A stretch of DNA of 64,000 bases from contig OX439136.1 of the NCBI GenBank assembly GCA_949318235.1, positions 14,329,890 to 14,393,889 of the forward strand. Reading direction: 5' to 3'. Of the stretch, positions 26,230-38,617 are shown piece after piece. The notes under the pieces are model-generated. The model did not search any database, was not told the DNA's origin, and worked only from the letters and a program-made list of their open reading frames with translations. The first letter of the stretch is position 1. Each line of letters opens with the position of its first letter. A program made the translations under genes and the position numbers. Source of the DNA: Ecdyonurus torrentis (taxonomy: Eukaryota > Arthropoda > Insecta > Ephemeroptera > Heptageniidae).

Positions 26230-27297
26230 TGTCTAAAAACAAAAAAATGTGCTTATTATTATCTTTTTTTTAACATGGAAAGAAATATATTTAGAACGTT
26301 ATTCTTACTAAAAAATTATTTCGATTCCCCCTCCCCCCTTTTTTTTTTTTTTTTTTTTTTACTTTCTTTTTTTACAATTGCTGTATACAATTTTAAACAA
26401 AAGTTCCAAAAGTATATATTTTGTACGCTCTATATAAATATACATTCGACCTACCATGTTATATACTTATTGGCAGACGATTTTTATCGTCTTTCTCTGT
26501 GACTAAAAAAATATAATAATAGTAAATAAATAAAAAAATAAAAAATGTAAGTTTAAAAAATCTTTAAAAAAATGAGCGTTCTTTGTAAAAAAAAATTAAT
26601 ATAATTAAACAAATTTTAATGTAAAAATTAATTATATCGATTTTAATGTTATGAATTATGAAAAAGCAATCTACCAAAAACATGAATCTTAAAATGAAAA
26701 CATTAAATATAATATGAAAGAAGAAAAGTATATTATAAAGAGAATATTAAGAATCTTCTTTACACTATGCTGATTTTGCATCTTATGCATCCATGAATTT
26801 TACATTTTGCTGTTTTATTCTAAACGAAAATATTTTCATAAACATTGACAAAGAACATTTTAGCATAATATTAAAGTTTACACATAATAATATATTGTCA
26901 TTTGCAAAGTATTATGTTGTTTATAAGTTTTAAATTTTGTAAAATATGTTGATAATTTAATTAAACTTTATACTGTACAGCTCTCATGATAATATGTTAA
27001 TTATTTATTAAGTAAAATACTGGACACTATATACTTTATATAAGGCTTTATTTGACACATAGTTTACAGTGGTTATTTATGATTTAAGTTGACAAGTTGA
27101 TTTATGAAAATAGCTTGTAATTAGGTTTAAATGTGTAGGAATTTTATATTAAATATCTTAACTACTACTTTGTTTTTAATTAATATTATATTATGTATAA
27201 AGTACTTTATATGATGTAGTATAATAACAAAGTACACATTTTATTAAAGAAAAAAACAACTTATACAGTATGTTAGAAATAAAAAGATTTATAATTA

Positions 27298-27665
27298 TAC
27301 CGAGCTGGTATGGCCGAGTGATGATGGCAGCTGACTCATAACTCTGCACCGAGTATTGGTTCGAGCCACTGCTGAGTGCGTACGTCAAGTGTGAGAAAGA
27401 GCACAACACCATGCATGTTTACAAGCATTCCATGACGACGCACAACATTCAAGAGCATTATTGATGTGTCTGTACCGACGATTCTGACTAAAGTTTCCAC
27501 GGTTTCTTTAGGCTGTCATGTCGAATGTCGGGTTGTATATTTAAGCCGTGGCCGGCCTGTTTGTGCTGTTTCCATTGATTGGAAAAGTCCTTACCTGTCG
27601 ATAAGACAATGTCTTGACTGGGACTATGGATTGGTGTTGCATGTTAACAATATAGCAAGCAAATA
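27298..27665 (+). mobile_element. tRNA-derived SINE, copy S1
   Basis: About 370 bp. The 5' tRNA-like region has a box A-like TGGCCGAGTGATGATGG (27311-27327) and a box B-like GGTTCGAGCC (27358-27367), a 30-40 bp spacing normal for Pol III internal promoters. The box A resembles Leu/Ser-type tRNAs. The body shares GTTTACAAGCATTCCATGAC, TTTCCACGGTTT and GGCTGTCA with copy S2 at 56998. The end is AATAACAAAAAAG. Minus and plus frames at 27191-27412 and 27466-27666 are chance frames within it. Confidence 0.7.
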
Positions 27666-28057
27666 ACAAAAAAGTATTTATTTTGAATTTTTTTAACGAG
27701 CAGAGTAAAACATTTTACATTATTATTTATATAACTTGTTTATATTTTAAATATGCTTATACCTACAATCAGAAACCGTGTACCAGGAACAGAACACTAA
27801 TATAACCTTTAATATCATATCATAGAGAAAATTCATGAACATTTTAAATATTCTATTTTCTCTTTAAGAAAAGTTTCCTGGAAATATTTTTCAAATATTT
27901 ATAAACCTATTTTGCATGTACAGTATATTAAATTTTCATACAAAGGCATATTATTATATTACCTTAAAAGTTTATTATTCCTTGTAAAATGTGTCGGTTG
28001 TTGAAAGTATGTATATATTATATATACGAGAAAGAGAGTGAGAGAAAACGAGAGGAC

Positions 28058-28062
<5 letters not shown>
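27666..28062. other. AT-rich stretch without genes
   Basis: Nothing recognised apart from increasingly GA-rich sequence at its right end. Confidence 0.5.

Positions 28063-28109
<47 letters not shown>
28063..28109. repeat. (GA)n tract, left partner of an inverted pair
   Basis: GA tract of 47 bp, preceded by imperfect GA-rich sequence from 28029. The complementary (TC)n follows 91 bp downstream. Confidence 0.95.
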
Positions 28110-28111
<2 letters not shown>

Positions 28112-28196
28112 CGTGAATCTACATAAATGAGGTTGAAACACTCAGCACCAACCATCCCCCTACTTTTCCTTATATAATATCTTCAATATTACACAC

Positions 28197-28200
<4 letters not shown>

Positions 28201-28277
<77 letters not shown>
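28201..28277. repeat. (TC)n tract, right partner of an inverted pair
   Basis: TC tract of 77 bp, inverted relative to 28063-28109. Flank 28278-29032 is AT-rich without a recognised gene. Confidence 0.95.
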
Positions 28278-28280
<3 letters not shown>

Positions 28281-29032
28281 CCTCTCCATAGTATGACAAT
28301 CATAACATCTTTAACAAGAAAACCTTAGCATGCCGTGTTACCACATAATAATGATTTTATAATGACATACTGTACAATATGAACACTTTGCTCTTTTTTA
28401 TTTTTTATTTTTTATTTTTTTACTTTATAAAACAAAAATGTAATTATTTTTAATAACAACAAGGGATGAAGGTAACGTTGGGTCATTATGATTGTAACAA
28501 GTATGTTATATAGTATATAACAGTAGGTGATTATATTTTGTTTTGTATATTTTAGTATATTATATAAAGTTGAGAGTTGCTCGTTTTCTCTTTATTTTAT
28601 AAAGAACAAGGATGAGTATTATTGTGCTAGAAAATCTTAATTGTCTTTTTGTTTGAAATTAAATTTTCTATTATTAATATTTTATATAAGTCCTAGCATA
28701 AACATCTGTAAAATTACTTTTATACATTTTATGTAATTATTGTCACAATATAATATGGCACACCATAAAATTATTTTATTTTATAATATGCGTAATATAG
28801 TTTATTTATTTTAATCTTGTTACAATTTCCATTTCTACGCATAGTTAGTTTCGTATAATAGCAAAATATTATTTTATTATTTATTAATATTAATAGTTAG
28901 TACTTACTATATGATACTAGTAAAAATCGGTGATTAATTAATAAAAATCTTAAAAAGCAACACAATGTAACTAAATGCTATATCTTAAAAAAAAATATAT
29001 AATGAGCTTATTGATGAAGCACGCGGAAAAGC

Positions 29033-29356
29033 TTAAGGGTTGTATATAAATATTATAAATGGCTAGTATCTAAAAAGAAAACTTCAAAACAATATGATGC
29101 CATTTGAAAGATAATATTAACAGCTACCTATGATAAAAATTTCATAACACGTGACCATCAGTTAAGAGAGAAAATAGTTATTGAAATTAAAATGGGTTCT
29201 TATGGGACTAAAACTTACAAAAATCATTATTTTAAATCTAGCATGGTGACACCCCAATTTTTTTCACATTTTTGAAGATACCATATCCTAATGTATCACT
29301 GTGAAAAATTTCAGATTTTTCTTTCTTTGCAATTTTTTAGTCAAATCCCGCCTTAA
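29033..29356 (+). mobile_element. Family G MITE, copy G1 (TTAA-flanked)
   Basis: A 324 bp element with TTAA at 29033-29036 and 29353-29356. The left end is TTAAGGGTTGTATATA and the right end AATCCCGCCTTAA. Interior blocks shared with G2 and G3 are ATGGCTAGTATCT, GGGACTAAAACTT, CTAGCATGGTGACC and AATGTATCACTGTG. No coding capacity. Confidence 0.85.
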
Positions 29357-29751
29357 GATAAGATCTCCTAATTTAGCATTTCGGTATCAAAATTTTTGAG
29401 AAAACTTTTGCAATGCCTGTAAGACCAGAAATATTAGAATGAAGGATATTCGGTATATTTTTACGCTTTTTAAATTAAGAGAAAATATTAAGAATATTTA
29501 ACTACATACCAATAAACTTCGTCAAATTTATAGTGCGGTGCAAATATTATATCTTGTGCACAATCCACATTAATGTCTATTTATATGAATAAATACACAT
29601 TTTTTTCACACAATATTTGGGCTATGGCCCAAAGTAACAAAAAATAATAATAAAAAACTTAGAATGTTGGCTTCATTGTTTTAGTCTACCAATCGCCATG
29701 GGAAAAAAAGAAAAAGAATAAAAGAAAAAAAAAAAAGACTAAATATTGGAA

Positions 29752-30024
29752 ACACAATATGGGATCTCCAAAACTGATGACAAGTTTTATCAGAATTTAA
29801 ATCTGTCTCCATAAGAGAGCGTGAAAATACTGTTAAGTATACTATTGCGTGTTTCTGACATCAGAAACCTGCATTAATTAGTATACAAATGTTTAAATCG
29901 AACTTTTCTGATCACTGCTACGGCGCTACAACTGGTTTTCTAGACAATTAAACTAGCGTTATTTAGGTAAATCCTATCAAGTGCGATATAAATGCTAATG
30001 TTTTCTTCTGGTCTATTTCTTTAA
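29752..30024 (+). mobile_element. Family C MITE, copy C2 (5' truncated)
   Basis: Lacks the first 50 bp or so of the family and begins near TATGGGATCTCCAAAACTGA. The right end GGTCTATTTCTTTAA is intact. It is more diverged than C3. Its terminal TTAA at 30021-30024 is also the first TTAA of C3. Confidence 0.8.
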
Positions 30025-30363
30025 AGCCATAGACCACAGAAAACAACATGTGCTTTTTAATGAATAAACACGAAATGTGATCTTCAAAACTGATGACAAT
30101 TTTTACCAGAATGTTAATGTAGCCCCACGAGAGAGCGCAAAAAAACTGTAAAGTATGCAATTTGCGTGAAAATTCATGTTTATGACGTCAGAAACATGCA
30201 AAAATTAGTATGAAAATGTTGTGCGGGTTGCATAAATCGAATTTTCGGATCACTGCTACGGAGCTACAGTTGGGTTTTGAGACAAACTAAAGTTATTTAT
30301 GTAAGTCACATCAAGTGTTTTGTGATATAAATGCTTATGTTTTTTTCTGATCTATTTCTTTAA
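30021..30363 (+). mobile_element. Family C MITE, copy C3
   Basis: A complete 343 bp copy in the same orientation as C2 and sharing its TTAA. The left end is TTAAAGCCATAGACCACA and the right end TGATCTATTTCTTTAA. It contains a full TGACGTCA near 30183 and the CATGTTTATGACGTCAGAAA block. The minus frame at 29963-30160 crosses the C2/C3 junction and is not a gene. Confidence 0.87.
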
Positions 30364-31171
30364 GTATCATTCAGAATAAAATCAAGTATTCTATATACTA
30401 TTTATATTACAATATATTTCATGAGAATCATATTATACGCTAGCCATTATTTTCATTAATCTATAGAACAATGATTTATTTACATAATCACACGTAATAT
30501 TCCTCTTTACATTAAAGTTAACTTTACATAATAATAATCGCATTGAAAATGTGCAAACTATAGATAAAAAAAAATTATTAACATGACAGCACAAGCTACA
30601 TTATCAGGATTATCACATAATATTTAAAAGACAAAAAAAAAAAAACGTACGTTACAATGAATATTTTAAACCAATTTTACATAATATTTAGTTAAATATG
30701 TATATAGGTAGAAATTTACAATGTTGTGAATATGTATGATGTGATAAGTGTAAAGCGAGAGGTTTTTGGATTTTATACTATAATAGTTTAGGGTTTTGTT
30801 GTTATTATGTACGTATATATAGGTATATAATATATACGGTATAAATATCATTACTAAACAGCAGTCACAAAACATGAATACAAAAAGATACTAACTTTAT
30901 AAAGTGTTATCCTAGCAAAACATTATACTCATTTACATTAAGATCTGTTTTTGTTTTGCTTTTGTGTATATATGTATAACATTTTAGTGTAATTTTATTG
31001 GAATATCTTAACTATGTATCTACATTGTATTTGCTTAATGTTTATACATTACATTGGTATTATATTAAAATAAATTTAAAATAGATTTGCATAGAACATT
31101 TATTTTAATTTTTTTTAAGAGATATTTTGTGAAGTGTATAATATATTAAGATTCTTGCATGTAAAATAATT
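30364..31171. other. AT-rich stretch without genes
   Basis: Nothing recognised. The 69-codon minus frame at 30666-30875 is Tyr/Ile/Asn-rich chance sequence. Confidence 0.5.
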
Positions 31172-31519
31172 TTAAGGTTTGTATTCACATGGCTAGTATC
31201 TCAAAATTTTAAAAGAAAACTTCAAAAGTTAATGATGCTATTTGAAAGTTAATTGTAACAGCTACCTATATTAAAATTTTCAGAACCAATGACCATCAGA
31301 TAAAAGAGAAAATAATTATTGAAATTAACGTGGGCTCTTATGGGACTAAAGCTTCAAAAAATTGTAATTTAAAATCTAGCATGGTTACCTTTCAAGTTTT
31401 TTTTTTACACTTTTGAAGATACCTTGTATCTTAATGTATCACTGTGCAAAATTTCAGATATTTTTTTTTCTTTACAATTTTTTTAGTCAAATCCCTCAGT
31501 ACCTGATTTCCCGCCTTGA
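31172..31519 (+). mobile_element. Family G MITE, copy G2
   Basis: A 348 bp copy in the same orientation as G1. The left end is TTAAGGTTTGTAT; the right end TTTCCCGCCTTGA has a one-base change in the terminal TTAA. It keeps the CAGTACCTGATTTCCCGCC segment that G1 lacks. Confidence 0.85.
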
Positions 31520-32478
31520 AATTGGTATTTCAGTTTATCTATAGGTATTATACAAAATTTGCTAATAAATATGTATGTTTACGTATACATTTGCTATATT
31601 AATAGCAAATTTAATAAAAGTATTACTTAAATTTATTTATGTCATTTTATTAATATATTATTATTATTATTTAGTAACATTTACAAAAACAGTTAATTTT
31701 AATTAAATTTTAATAGTATTAATTAATTATAAAACTGTTTAAATTTTTGTAAAAAAAGTGATTTTATGTTACCAAAATAATTATTAACATCAAATTAAAT
31801 ATTTTTAAATAAATTTAATTTTAACAATGATAGTGGGATAAGATTAATTTTAATTATACATACGATCTACTAGGAGTACCAGCTAGATAAAAATTGATCT
31901 CGTAATTTGTAAGGCTGCAACTTTAACTATAATTTGAACTTAAAAATTTGAAGACAAAATAATGCTCAATTATGCATAATAAGTAGAAACATTTCTTTGT
32001 AATATGTAAATAATTGCTTTCTTTTGGTTCTTGCAAAAGAAAAACAAAACGTTAGATATTAGTAGAACGAATCAATCGGGTATTTAAAATACTTTGAAAT
32101 ATGCAAACAATAAAATTATATAGTTACAAATGAAATATGCAAAGAAATATAAAAACACTAAATTGTGTAAAACAATCATTTACATTTCTTGAATCTAGCT
32201 CTATACGTTTTCTCAAAAATCTCTTAAAGGATAGTTCCGCAAACTTAAAGGATAAGAAATTACAGACTGAGTGTGTGTGTGTGTGTATTGAAAATGTATT
32301 TTGTAAAGATATCTTATCGTGATTTTTCTTTCTAAATTATATGTAATGCTAATTAAAGCAATGTAGAAATACTCTGGCTGTTGAATATTGTAAACCAAAA
32401 AATAATGTCAGAGGACCATGTAGGAGGGTTTATACCTTTTTTGACCTCTAATAAAAACCATTTATTATTTATTATTAA
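31520..32478. other. AT-rich stretch without genes
   Basis: A short (TG)n at 32272-32286. No gene or repeat family recognised. Confidence 0.5.
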
Positions 32479-32788
32479 TATAGGGTGGTTTCATTCATGT
32501 TAAAGTCGACGTCATAAGTGAGTACTAAATAACATTGGCCAGTATAGGAAAATGGCACATTTTGCCACTTTAAAAATACTTCGCAATTTTTTGAAGAGCA
32601 TTGATGCTGTTAACAGGTTGAATTAGTATCTCAAGTATGCAAGAAAAAGAATAATGACGCAAAAAATAGCTAATTTTCCAAAGAAAATAGCCAAAAACTA
32701 TGTTTGACGTATACTGAGCAATGTTATTCATTGCTCAAGAAGAGCATCGAAAAGCACTCAGAATGACGTCATGCGTACACACCCTATA
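32479..32788 (-). mobile_element. Family D MITE, copy D3
   Basis: A 310 bp copy, ends TATAGGGTGGTTTCATTCAT and GTACACACCCTATA, consistent with TA duplications. It retains TGACGTCA near 32764-32771 and CGACGTCATAAGTGAG at the other end. It lies immediately left of family I copy I1. Confidence 0.86.
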
Positions 32789-32955
32789 ACATTACGCTTA
32801 TGGGGAGAAAGGAGAAACCCTTTTTTTCCTTTGTTTTTGAGAAAACTACTGCACCGATTTTGGAGATATTTAAATGAGGAATGCTAGACATACTTTTAAG
32901 CAATTTTTTAGATTTTTTTTTTTAAATCGATAACCTCCATTAGACTTCGATAGCA
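32789..32955 (+). repeat. Family I dispersed repeat, copy I1
   Basis: Shares ACATTACGCTTATGGGGAG, TTTTTGAGAAAACTACTGCA, CCGATTTTGGAGATATTTAA and TAACCTCCATT with I2 (33670) and I3 (63565). No terminal inverted repeats seen; class unknown. The downstream minus frame at 32969-33193 is unsupported. Confidence 0.65.
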
Positions 32956-33669
32956 AAGAATAAAGTATTCAACCTTGATATTTACTATCGTAGAGAAATA
33001 CTAGTAAACATAAAACCGGACTTTTGGGTGTATTTGAAACTATTTTTGTATCTTTTACCCTCGTTATATATGACACTCTGGGGTGTCTTTTGATAAGAAT
33101 AGTAACATGTAAGACTATATACGTTTTGAAACACAAAGGACTACTTTCAGCACTTATGTTTTGAATCAGTATATCTAAATAAATATTATACACAATTTAA
33201 AATAAATCACTGTTTAATTTATTTTTCTCACGTGAGTCTTATTTATAATATTATAGTTGCATGTTTTATACGTACAATGAAAGCAATGCAAATTTTCTGC
33301 ATAAAATATTTGTGTACTCCAATATTTGATGATAATATTAATTTTATTATATTCCAATTTTTTGTTCCAAAAATTGGGTAGAAATTAAAAAAATTAAGTA
33401 ACTAATATATATATGTAGATTTGCTTTCTTCTGTTAATTGTAATTTTTTAAATTCCATTTGTTAAAAAAAAGTTAAAGTAATGCAAATAAAACAACTTTT
33501 TTCACTAAAGGGATTAAAAAAAAGTGCCTTCTTACTAATGTTAATATTTTCCTGATTTTTCATCCATAATATTAGAAAAAACATGTTTAACGAAATTAAG
33601 CCGTGCATTTCTATAACAGTATTAAAAAAAACATTTCATTATTTTCATAACTCTGAAATAATGCTTTTA

Positions 33670-33885
33670 ATGGAGCTTATGGGAAAAGCTAAAGGTCACC
33701 TAATTTAAAATTACACGCTTATGGGGAGAAACACATTTATTGCGATTTTTGAGAAAACTATACTGAACCGATTCCGTAGATATTTATATGAGATACAAAA
33801 AATATTTATATTTTACGTGTTTTAAAATGGAAAATTTTTAATAATTTTTTAAACGGATAACCTCCATTTTAGAGTAAGGTTTGAA
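33670..33885 (+). repeat. Family I dispersed repeat, copy I2
   Basis: It contains TTATGGGAAAAGCTAAAGGT before the shared ACACGCTTATGGGGAGAAAC, then TTTTTGAGAAAACTATACTG and GGATAACCTCCATTTTAGAG. It is less than 1 kb from I1 in the same orientation. The intervening 32956-33669 is AT-rich and unrecognised. Confidence 0.6.
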
Positions 33886-34168
33886 ACTTGAAGTTGTATC
33901 AATATTTAATTTACAAAAGATAAAAGCTGCACGTTTTAATTTATGTTACTATAGATTTTACATAAAATAACAACATGTTACCATACACAAAGAAATATAA
34001 TAATAACTAAAATAAATGTAATCATAAAAAATAAAAATAAAATAAAACTTAAAGTTTTATTATTACTATACAAAAGCTTATGAATATCAAATCCACACAA
34101 TTGTCATATATCAAATCTAGAGACAATGAAGGAACAAAAACACACCTGATGCGTGAGAGCTTTGTCTT

Positions 34169-34171
<3 letters not shown>

Positions 34172-34215
<44 letters not shown>
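34172..34215. repeat. (GA)n microsatellite
   Basis: GA tract of 44 bp. The surrounding 33886-34171 and the 34216-34463 interval (with poly(A) at 34327-34351) hold no gene. Confidence 0.94.
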
Positions 34216-34219
<4 letters not shown>

Positions 34220-34460
34220 CTTCTGCATGAATTTATCTCAAATCTCCTTCCTAACTGAAATAAGACTAAAATTTATGATACACAACACAGAACTATTGTT
34301 ATATAAAATAGAGCTATTAATATTGCGAAAAAAAAAAAAAAAAAAAAAAAAGGAAAAAATAATATATTCTTTTAGTTTTGCAAAACTGAAACAATAATAA
34401 AAATCTCATGTGCTGTGCGTACATCAAAAGAGGTAAAGAAAAAATAGAAATACTTTATTC

Positions 34461-34463
<3 letters not shown>

Positions 34464-34525
<62 letters not shown>
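34464..34525. repeat. (GA)n microsatellite
   Basis: GA tract of 62 bp with one AAAG interruption near 34507. It is in the same orientation as the tract 250 bp upstream. 34526-34999 is AT-rich without features. Confidence 0.94.
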
Positions 34526-34999
34526 TTCGCAAGGCAAAAATTATTAAATTTCAATTTTGTCAAATTACACAAATTCTTCGTTTTATTTTTAAGAGATTTA
34601 CGAAATACATCATTATGTATATTTCAAAAGCGTTTCTCTTATATTTCTTAGTATTAATTAAAGAAAATTAAAAAGAAAGCAATATTGATAACAAAAAGAA
34701 ATAAAGAGAGAAAGCTTAATTTTATTTTTGAACTGAAATATTTTGTATAATTTAAAAAAAAAAACGTCAACTTCATTAACATTATTTATATAACATTTAT
34801 AACATTATTATAACACCAACAACATTTATTTATAAATAAAATTCCGATATGGTTTTTATTTTTTATTTCTCTCTCCCTCTTTCCTTTTAGGCTTACAAAA
34901 TTATCATATAACTACAGTGTCTCAGTGATAAATTTTAATTATATAGAACAATATATTCGTAATTTTAATTCTATTATTGAAATTACAATAATTAACTTG

Positions 35000-35129
35000 T
35001 ACAGCTCTGACCAAAAGTTCCCGAACGGGGCAGTGGCGGCTGTTGTGTTTTCTCATAAAGATAACGTAGTGCACTACTGGTTCAGGGTTACCTATGCAAA
35101 TTGTTCAGGAACTTTTGGCCAGAGCTGTA
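35000..35129. mobile_element. Family H MITE, copy H1 (Tc1/mariner-like ends)
   Basis: A 130 bp element with inverted ends TACAGCTCTGACCAAAAGTT and AACTTTTGGCCAGAGCTGTA, TA at both ends. The TGGCCAAAAGT-type terminus is typical of Tc1/mariner elements. The interior, CGGGGCAGTGGCGGC, is relatively GC-rich. The frame at 34925-35134 merely crosses it. A second copy is at 52642. Confidence 0.82.
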
Positions 35130-35228
35130 CATAATACAGAACGTAATAAAGCTATAAAGTAGTTCCACTAGACAATAGAATATGATTTTAAATTAATATC
35201 TGAGATATAGAGATATTATATATATTAT

Positions 35229-35272
<44 letters not shown>

Positions 35273-36157
35273 ATAAACGTTACGTGTTTATATACATAAT
35301 ACTGTATACACATATATATAAATATATTTATACAGTATATTGTACACACACTAGATATAGTATATTATCTCCATATATAATATTACTTCCTAAAAGCATG
35401 TTATAATATGTAAATTTGTGTTAAAAAGTCTCATGGTATATATTATATAAGACATCACATGATCAAATTTAAATATGGTCTGACAGACGTCTACTTTCAT
35501 TTGAGTTTTCGTTGTATAAATCTCAAAAACAATAACAACAAAACATGAAGGAAATATTATATTTGAAAATATATTAACTGAAATTTTAGTTTATCTTGAC
35601 GTTATTATGAAAAGTCAAATTTATAATGATGGATTAGTGTTTACTTGTTGGTGGAAATATAAAGTAAATAATTTTTTATTATTATTATATCATTATTATA
35701 TATCACTCATATACAGAAATCCAACCAAGGCCTAGGCCTTATGCTACCATCACCAAATCCAAATTTGAACAAAAAGATTTTACTATCAATTTAAGCAAGA
35801 TAAAAAATAATCTTTTAACTCCTTTTTTACCTGATCTTTTGATTTTAGTATTTTCGAATTTAATGCCAAATAATAATAATAACGCTAGTAAGTTTAAATT
35901 ACAAATATAGTCAAAATACCTCTAATTTGTTGTATCTTATAAGAAGTGTTATTTTCTTTGTTTCTTGCGTTTGAATTTGAATAACTATGAATGTTAAGTT
36001 TTGAGGTACCATGGGGATGAAACTAAAAGTTGTAAAGTAAAAATTACAACTATTTTAAAGAATGAAACAAATTGTAATTATGTTTGTTAAGGTTACTGTG
36101 TAAAATTTTGTAAATTGAATTTTTTTTCTTCCATAAACCCCCCATTCTTTGTCTCCC
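35130..36157. other. AT-rich stretch without genes
   Basis: Short (TA)n at about 35215-35267. CCAACCAAGGCCTAGGCCTT at 35721 resembles 13208, possibly ends of a shared degraded repeat. No gene. Confidence 0.5.
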
Positions 36158-36482
36158 GTAAAGGCATAGGCAACATGAAAACATTAACATTTATATCACA
36201 AAACACTTGATGGGACTTACATAAATAACATTAATTGGTCTCAAAACCCGTAGCAGTGATCAGAAAATTTCAATTTATGCAACCCGCACAACATTTTCAT
36301 ACTAGTTTCTGCCTGTTTCTGACGACATAAACAGAAGTATTCACGCAAATTGCATACAGTACTTTAAAGTTTTTTTCACGCTCTCTAGTGGGGCCACATT
36401 TACATTCTGGTAAAAATTATCATCAGTTTTTTTTAGATCCCATTTTGTGTTTAATGTTTAAAAAGTACAAACAGTTTTAAAA
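36158..36482 (-). mobile_element. Family C MITE, copy C4 (degraded)
   Basis: Reverse-oriented copy of about 325 bp. It begins GTAAAGGCATAGGCAACA (TTAA mutated to GTAA) and carries CACTTGATGGGACTTACATA, GCAGTGATCAGAAAATTTCA and the CTCTCTAGTGGGGCCACA block. Its far end is poorly conserved. Confidence 0.75.
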
Positions 36483-36863
36483 GTAGGTTTTCAAGTTTTG
36501 TATTTCCAATACACAAGTCTTGTAATGACAATTCTGTATAGAAATATATTTTAAAGTTCTATAAAAAAAAACCATCGTGAGTATAATCAGAGAGAATATA
36601 TTTTAACTTTTTACTGTTTTGTTTTATTGTCATCCAAGAAACAGGCAGTTTTACTACTTGTTCAATACAATAATTGGTTGTAAACACAGTACAGGAACAA
36701 ATTAAATAATTATATACATAGTAATATATAAATATACTTTTATTTTAATCCAAAATAATAAAATGTGGTATTTCTGGTCTTTCACTTAATCATAAAAAAA
36801 AAAAAAAAAAAAATTAAATAAACTCGTACATGAAGAATTTGTTTTAAAATCTTCAATGCTAGC

Positions 36864-37071
36864 AACAAAGTCCAGCTGCAGGTTTATGAAGTCACAGCTC
36901 ACTAGTCCACGCACGTAGAAACAGGTGAGCTGTGACGTCATAAGCCCGCATCTGTCATTTTGTGAATGGGAAATAAATTAGAAATCAATGACTCCAGCCA
37001 AATCAACGTTGATATTTAGTTATGTTAGGATATTAGACATGTTTTTTGTTCAAGGTATTCTACGCCTTTAA
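36864..37071 (+). mobile_element. Family A MITE, copy A5 (5' truncated)
   Basis: Lacks roughly 100 bp of the left arm and starts near AAAGTCCAGCTGCAGGTTTA. It carries the centre TAGTCCACGCACGTAGAAAC, TGACGTCA in the right arm, and an intact right end TTCTACGCCTTTAA. The left-arm site is mutated to GAAGTCA. ACATGTCTAATATCC-type subfamily. Confidence 0.85.
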
Positions 37072-38321
37072 ATGCATTTTCTTCTAATTTTATAGAAATA
37101 TTACTAACTTTATAAATTATTATTAGTTTCAAATATGCATTTTTTCTTATTCTTTATTGATAAAATATGTAAACAAAAGGTTGATAACAAAATAACAATG
37201 TCGCTTATCATTCCAAGTTACAAAAAATTATATTTCCCTGAAACTTTTGTGTTACAATAATCTACTCAAAGCTAAAAAGAAACTTTTTTTTTTATTCAAA
37301 AGCATATTTGCCCGAGGATGTTTTTTATATATACGTTAACTATAAGTGTACTTTAATTTCTGAATAAAAAAAAAATGCTAAAAATACAAAACTAGTAAGC
37401 TTTAAAATAACTTTGTTTATTTTTTCATAAAAAAAAAACTATAATTTTGTTTAAAAAAAGTTTTTTTTAAGTTAAATTTTATTCAATTACTTTTAGCGAG
37501 GGAAAAAGATGGTATTATAAACTTTTTTAACAAGAAGTTTTTGAAAGTTATATCATTTTTTTTCTATATTCAGTTAAGCTGGAAAAAAAAAAAAAAAAAA
37601 AAAAAAAAAAGATACACCCTAGTATTGAGAGCAAAGTTGCAAAAAGTGCTTGAGAATGTTGGGAATGAGGAGAGATAAAGAAAGAGAGAAAGAAAAAAAG
37701 TATACCATAAAAGTACAACGGAAAAGTGGCAAAGTTCTTTAACGAAAAAAATAAAGTACTAAAAAAAAAAAAATAAGTATGATTAAATTAACCACTTACG
37801 TAAATCAAAAATACTAAATAAATGAAGAAAAAAAAAGTCGATCATTAAAAGTATTTTAGAATAATTAATCTTACTTGACTTAAAAAAGTATTCAATTTTA
37901 AATAAATTGATTTTCATTTCCCTAAGTGAGTTCTATATTAGCAAATTGAAACCATTAAAAAAAAAAGTAAGAAAATCGAAGAAGGTGGAAGAAGTTTATA
38001 CGATAAATGGTAATGTAGACATTTCAAATGTCTTTAATATTGAGGAAAAGGATTTAATACCACTTAATATATTCTATTCATATAATTTTATTTTAGAAAC
38101 AGTGTTACAATTTGATGAGAATAATACTAAATCGTAATTTAATAATAAATTCATTAACAGTGTATTACGTAACACTGACCGATTTACATTCCCCTCTGCC
38201 CTCTGGCTTAGCCTAATTCCTATTTATTAAAGTACACAATCATTATAGAACAGAGATTTAGTTGCATTTTCATTTTTTTTTTAATATAAAAATTTAATTG
38301 ATTTTAATTTGATTTTGATTT
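37072..38321. other. AT-rich stretch, one unassigned ORF
   Basis: Poly(A) of about 25 bp at 37586-37610. The 76-codon frame at 37907-38137 has a moderately natural C-terminal half (VEEVYTINGNVDISNVFNIE) but no splice context or family resemblance. Confidence 0.45.
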
Positions 38322-38617
38322 TATAGACCCCTTGCACATCCTTGCGCTTTGTCGCCATGTTTGTGGTGCCTAATGCATTGTCCAGCATAGGGGAAACTTC
38401 GTTTTTCCTAATTTTTCACATAAAAAATAGTTTATTTCAACTCAACAAAATTTTCTCATATCCTTCGAGCTTATTAGGAGCTAGAAATAAGGCTTTGATT
38501 GAGGTTTGAAGCTTCTTTTGCTATTAAAACAATAAAAATGATGTTTTTCCTATGCTGGCCTATGTATTCCTGACCAACAAAATGGCGGCTTTTAAATATG
38601 AGTGCAAGCGGTCTATA
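38322..38617 (+). mobile_element. Family B MITE, copy B3
   Basis: A 296 bp copy with TATAGACCCCTTGCACATCC and GTGCAAGCGGTCTATA ends and TA target duplications intact on both sides. It appears nearly identical to B2, suggesting these two are the youngest of the family here. Confidence 0.9.

Noticed and set aside
37907..38137. 76-codon + frame with a natural-looking C-terminus
   Set aside because: No acceptor or donor, no start context, no family recognised. Could be re-examined with RNA data.
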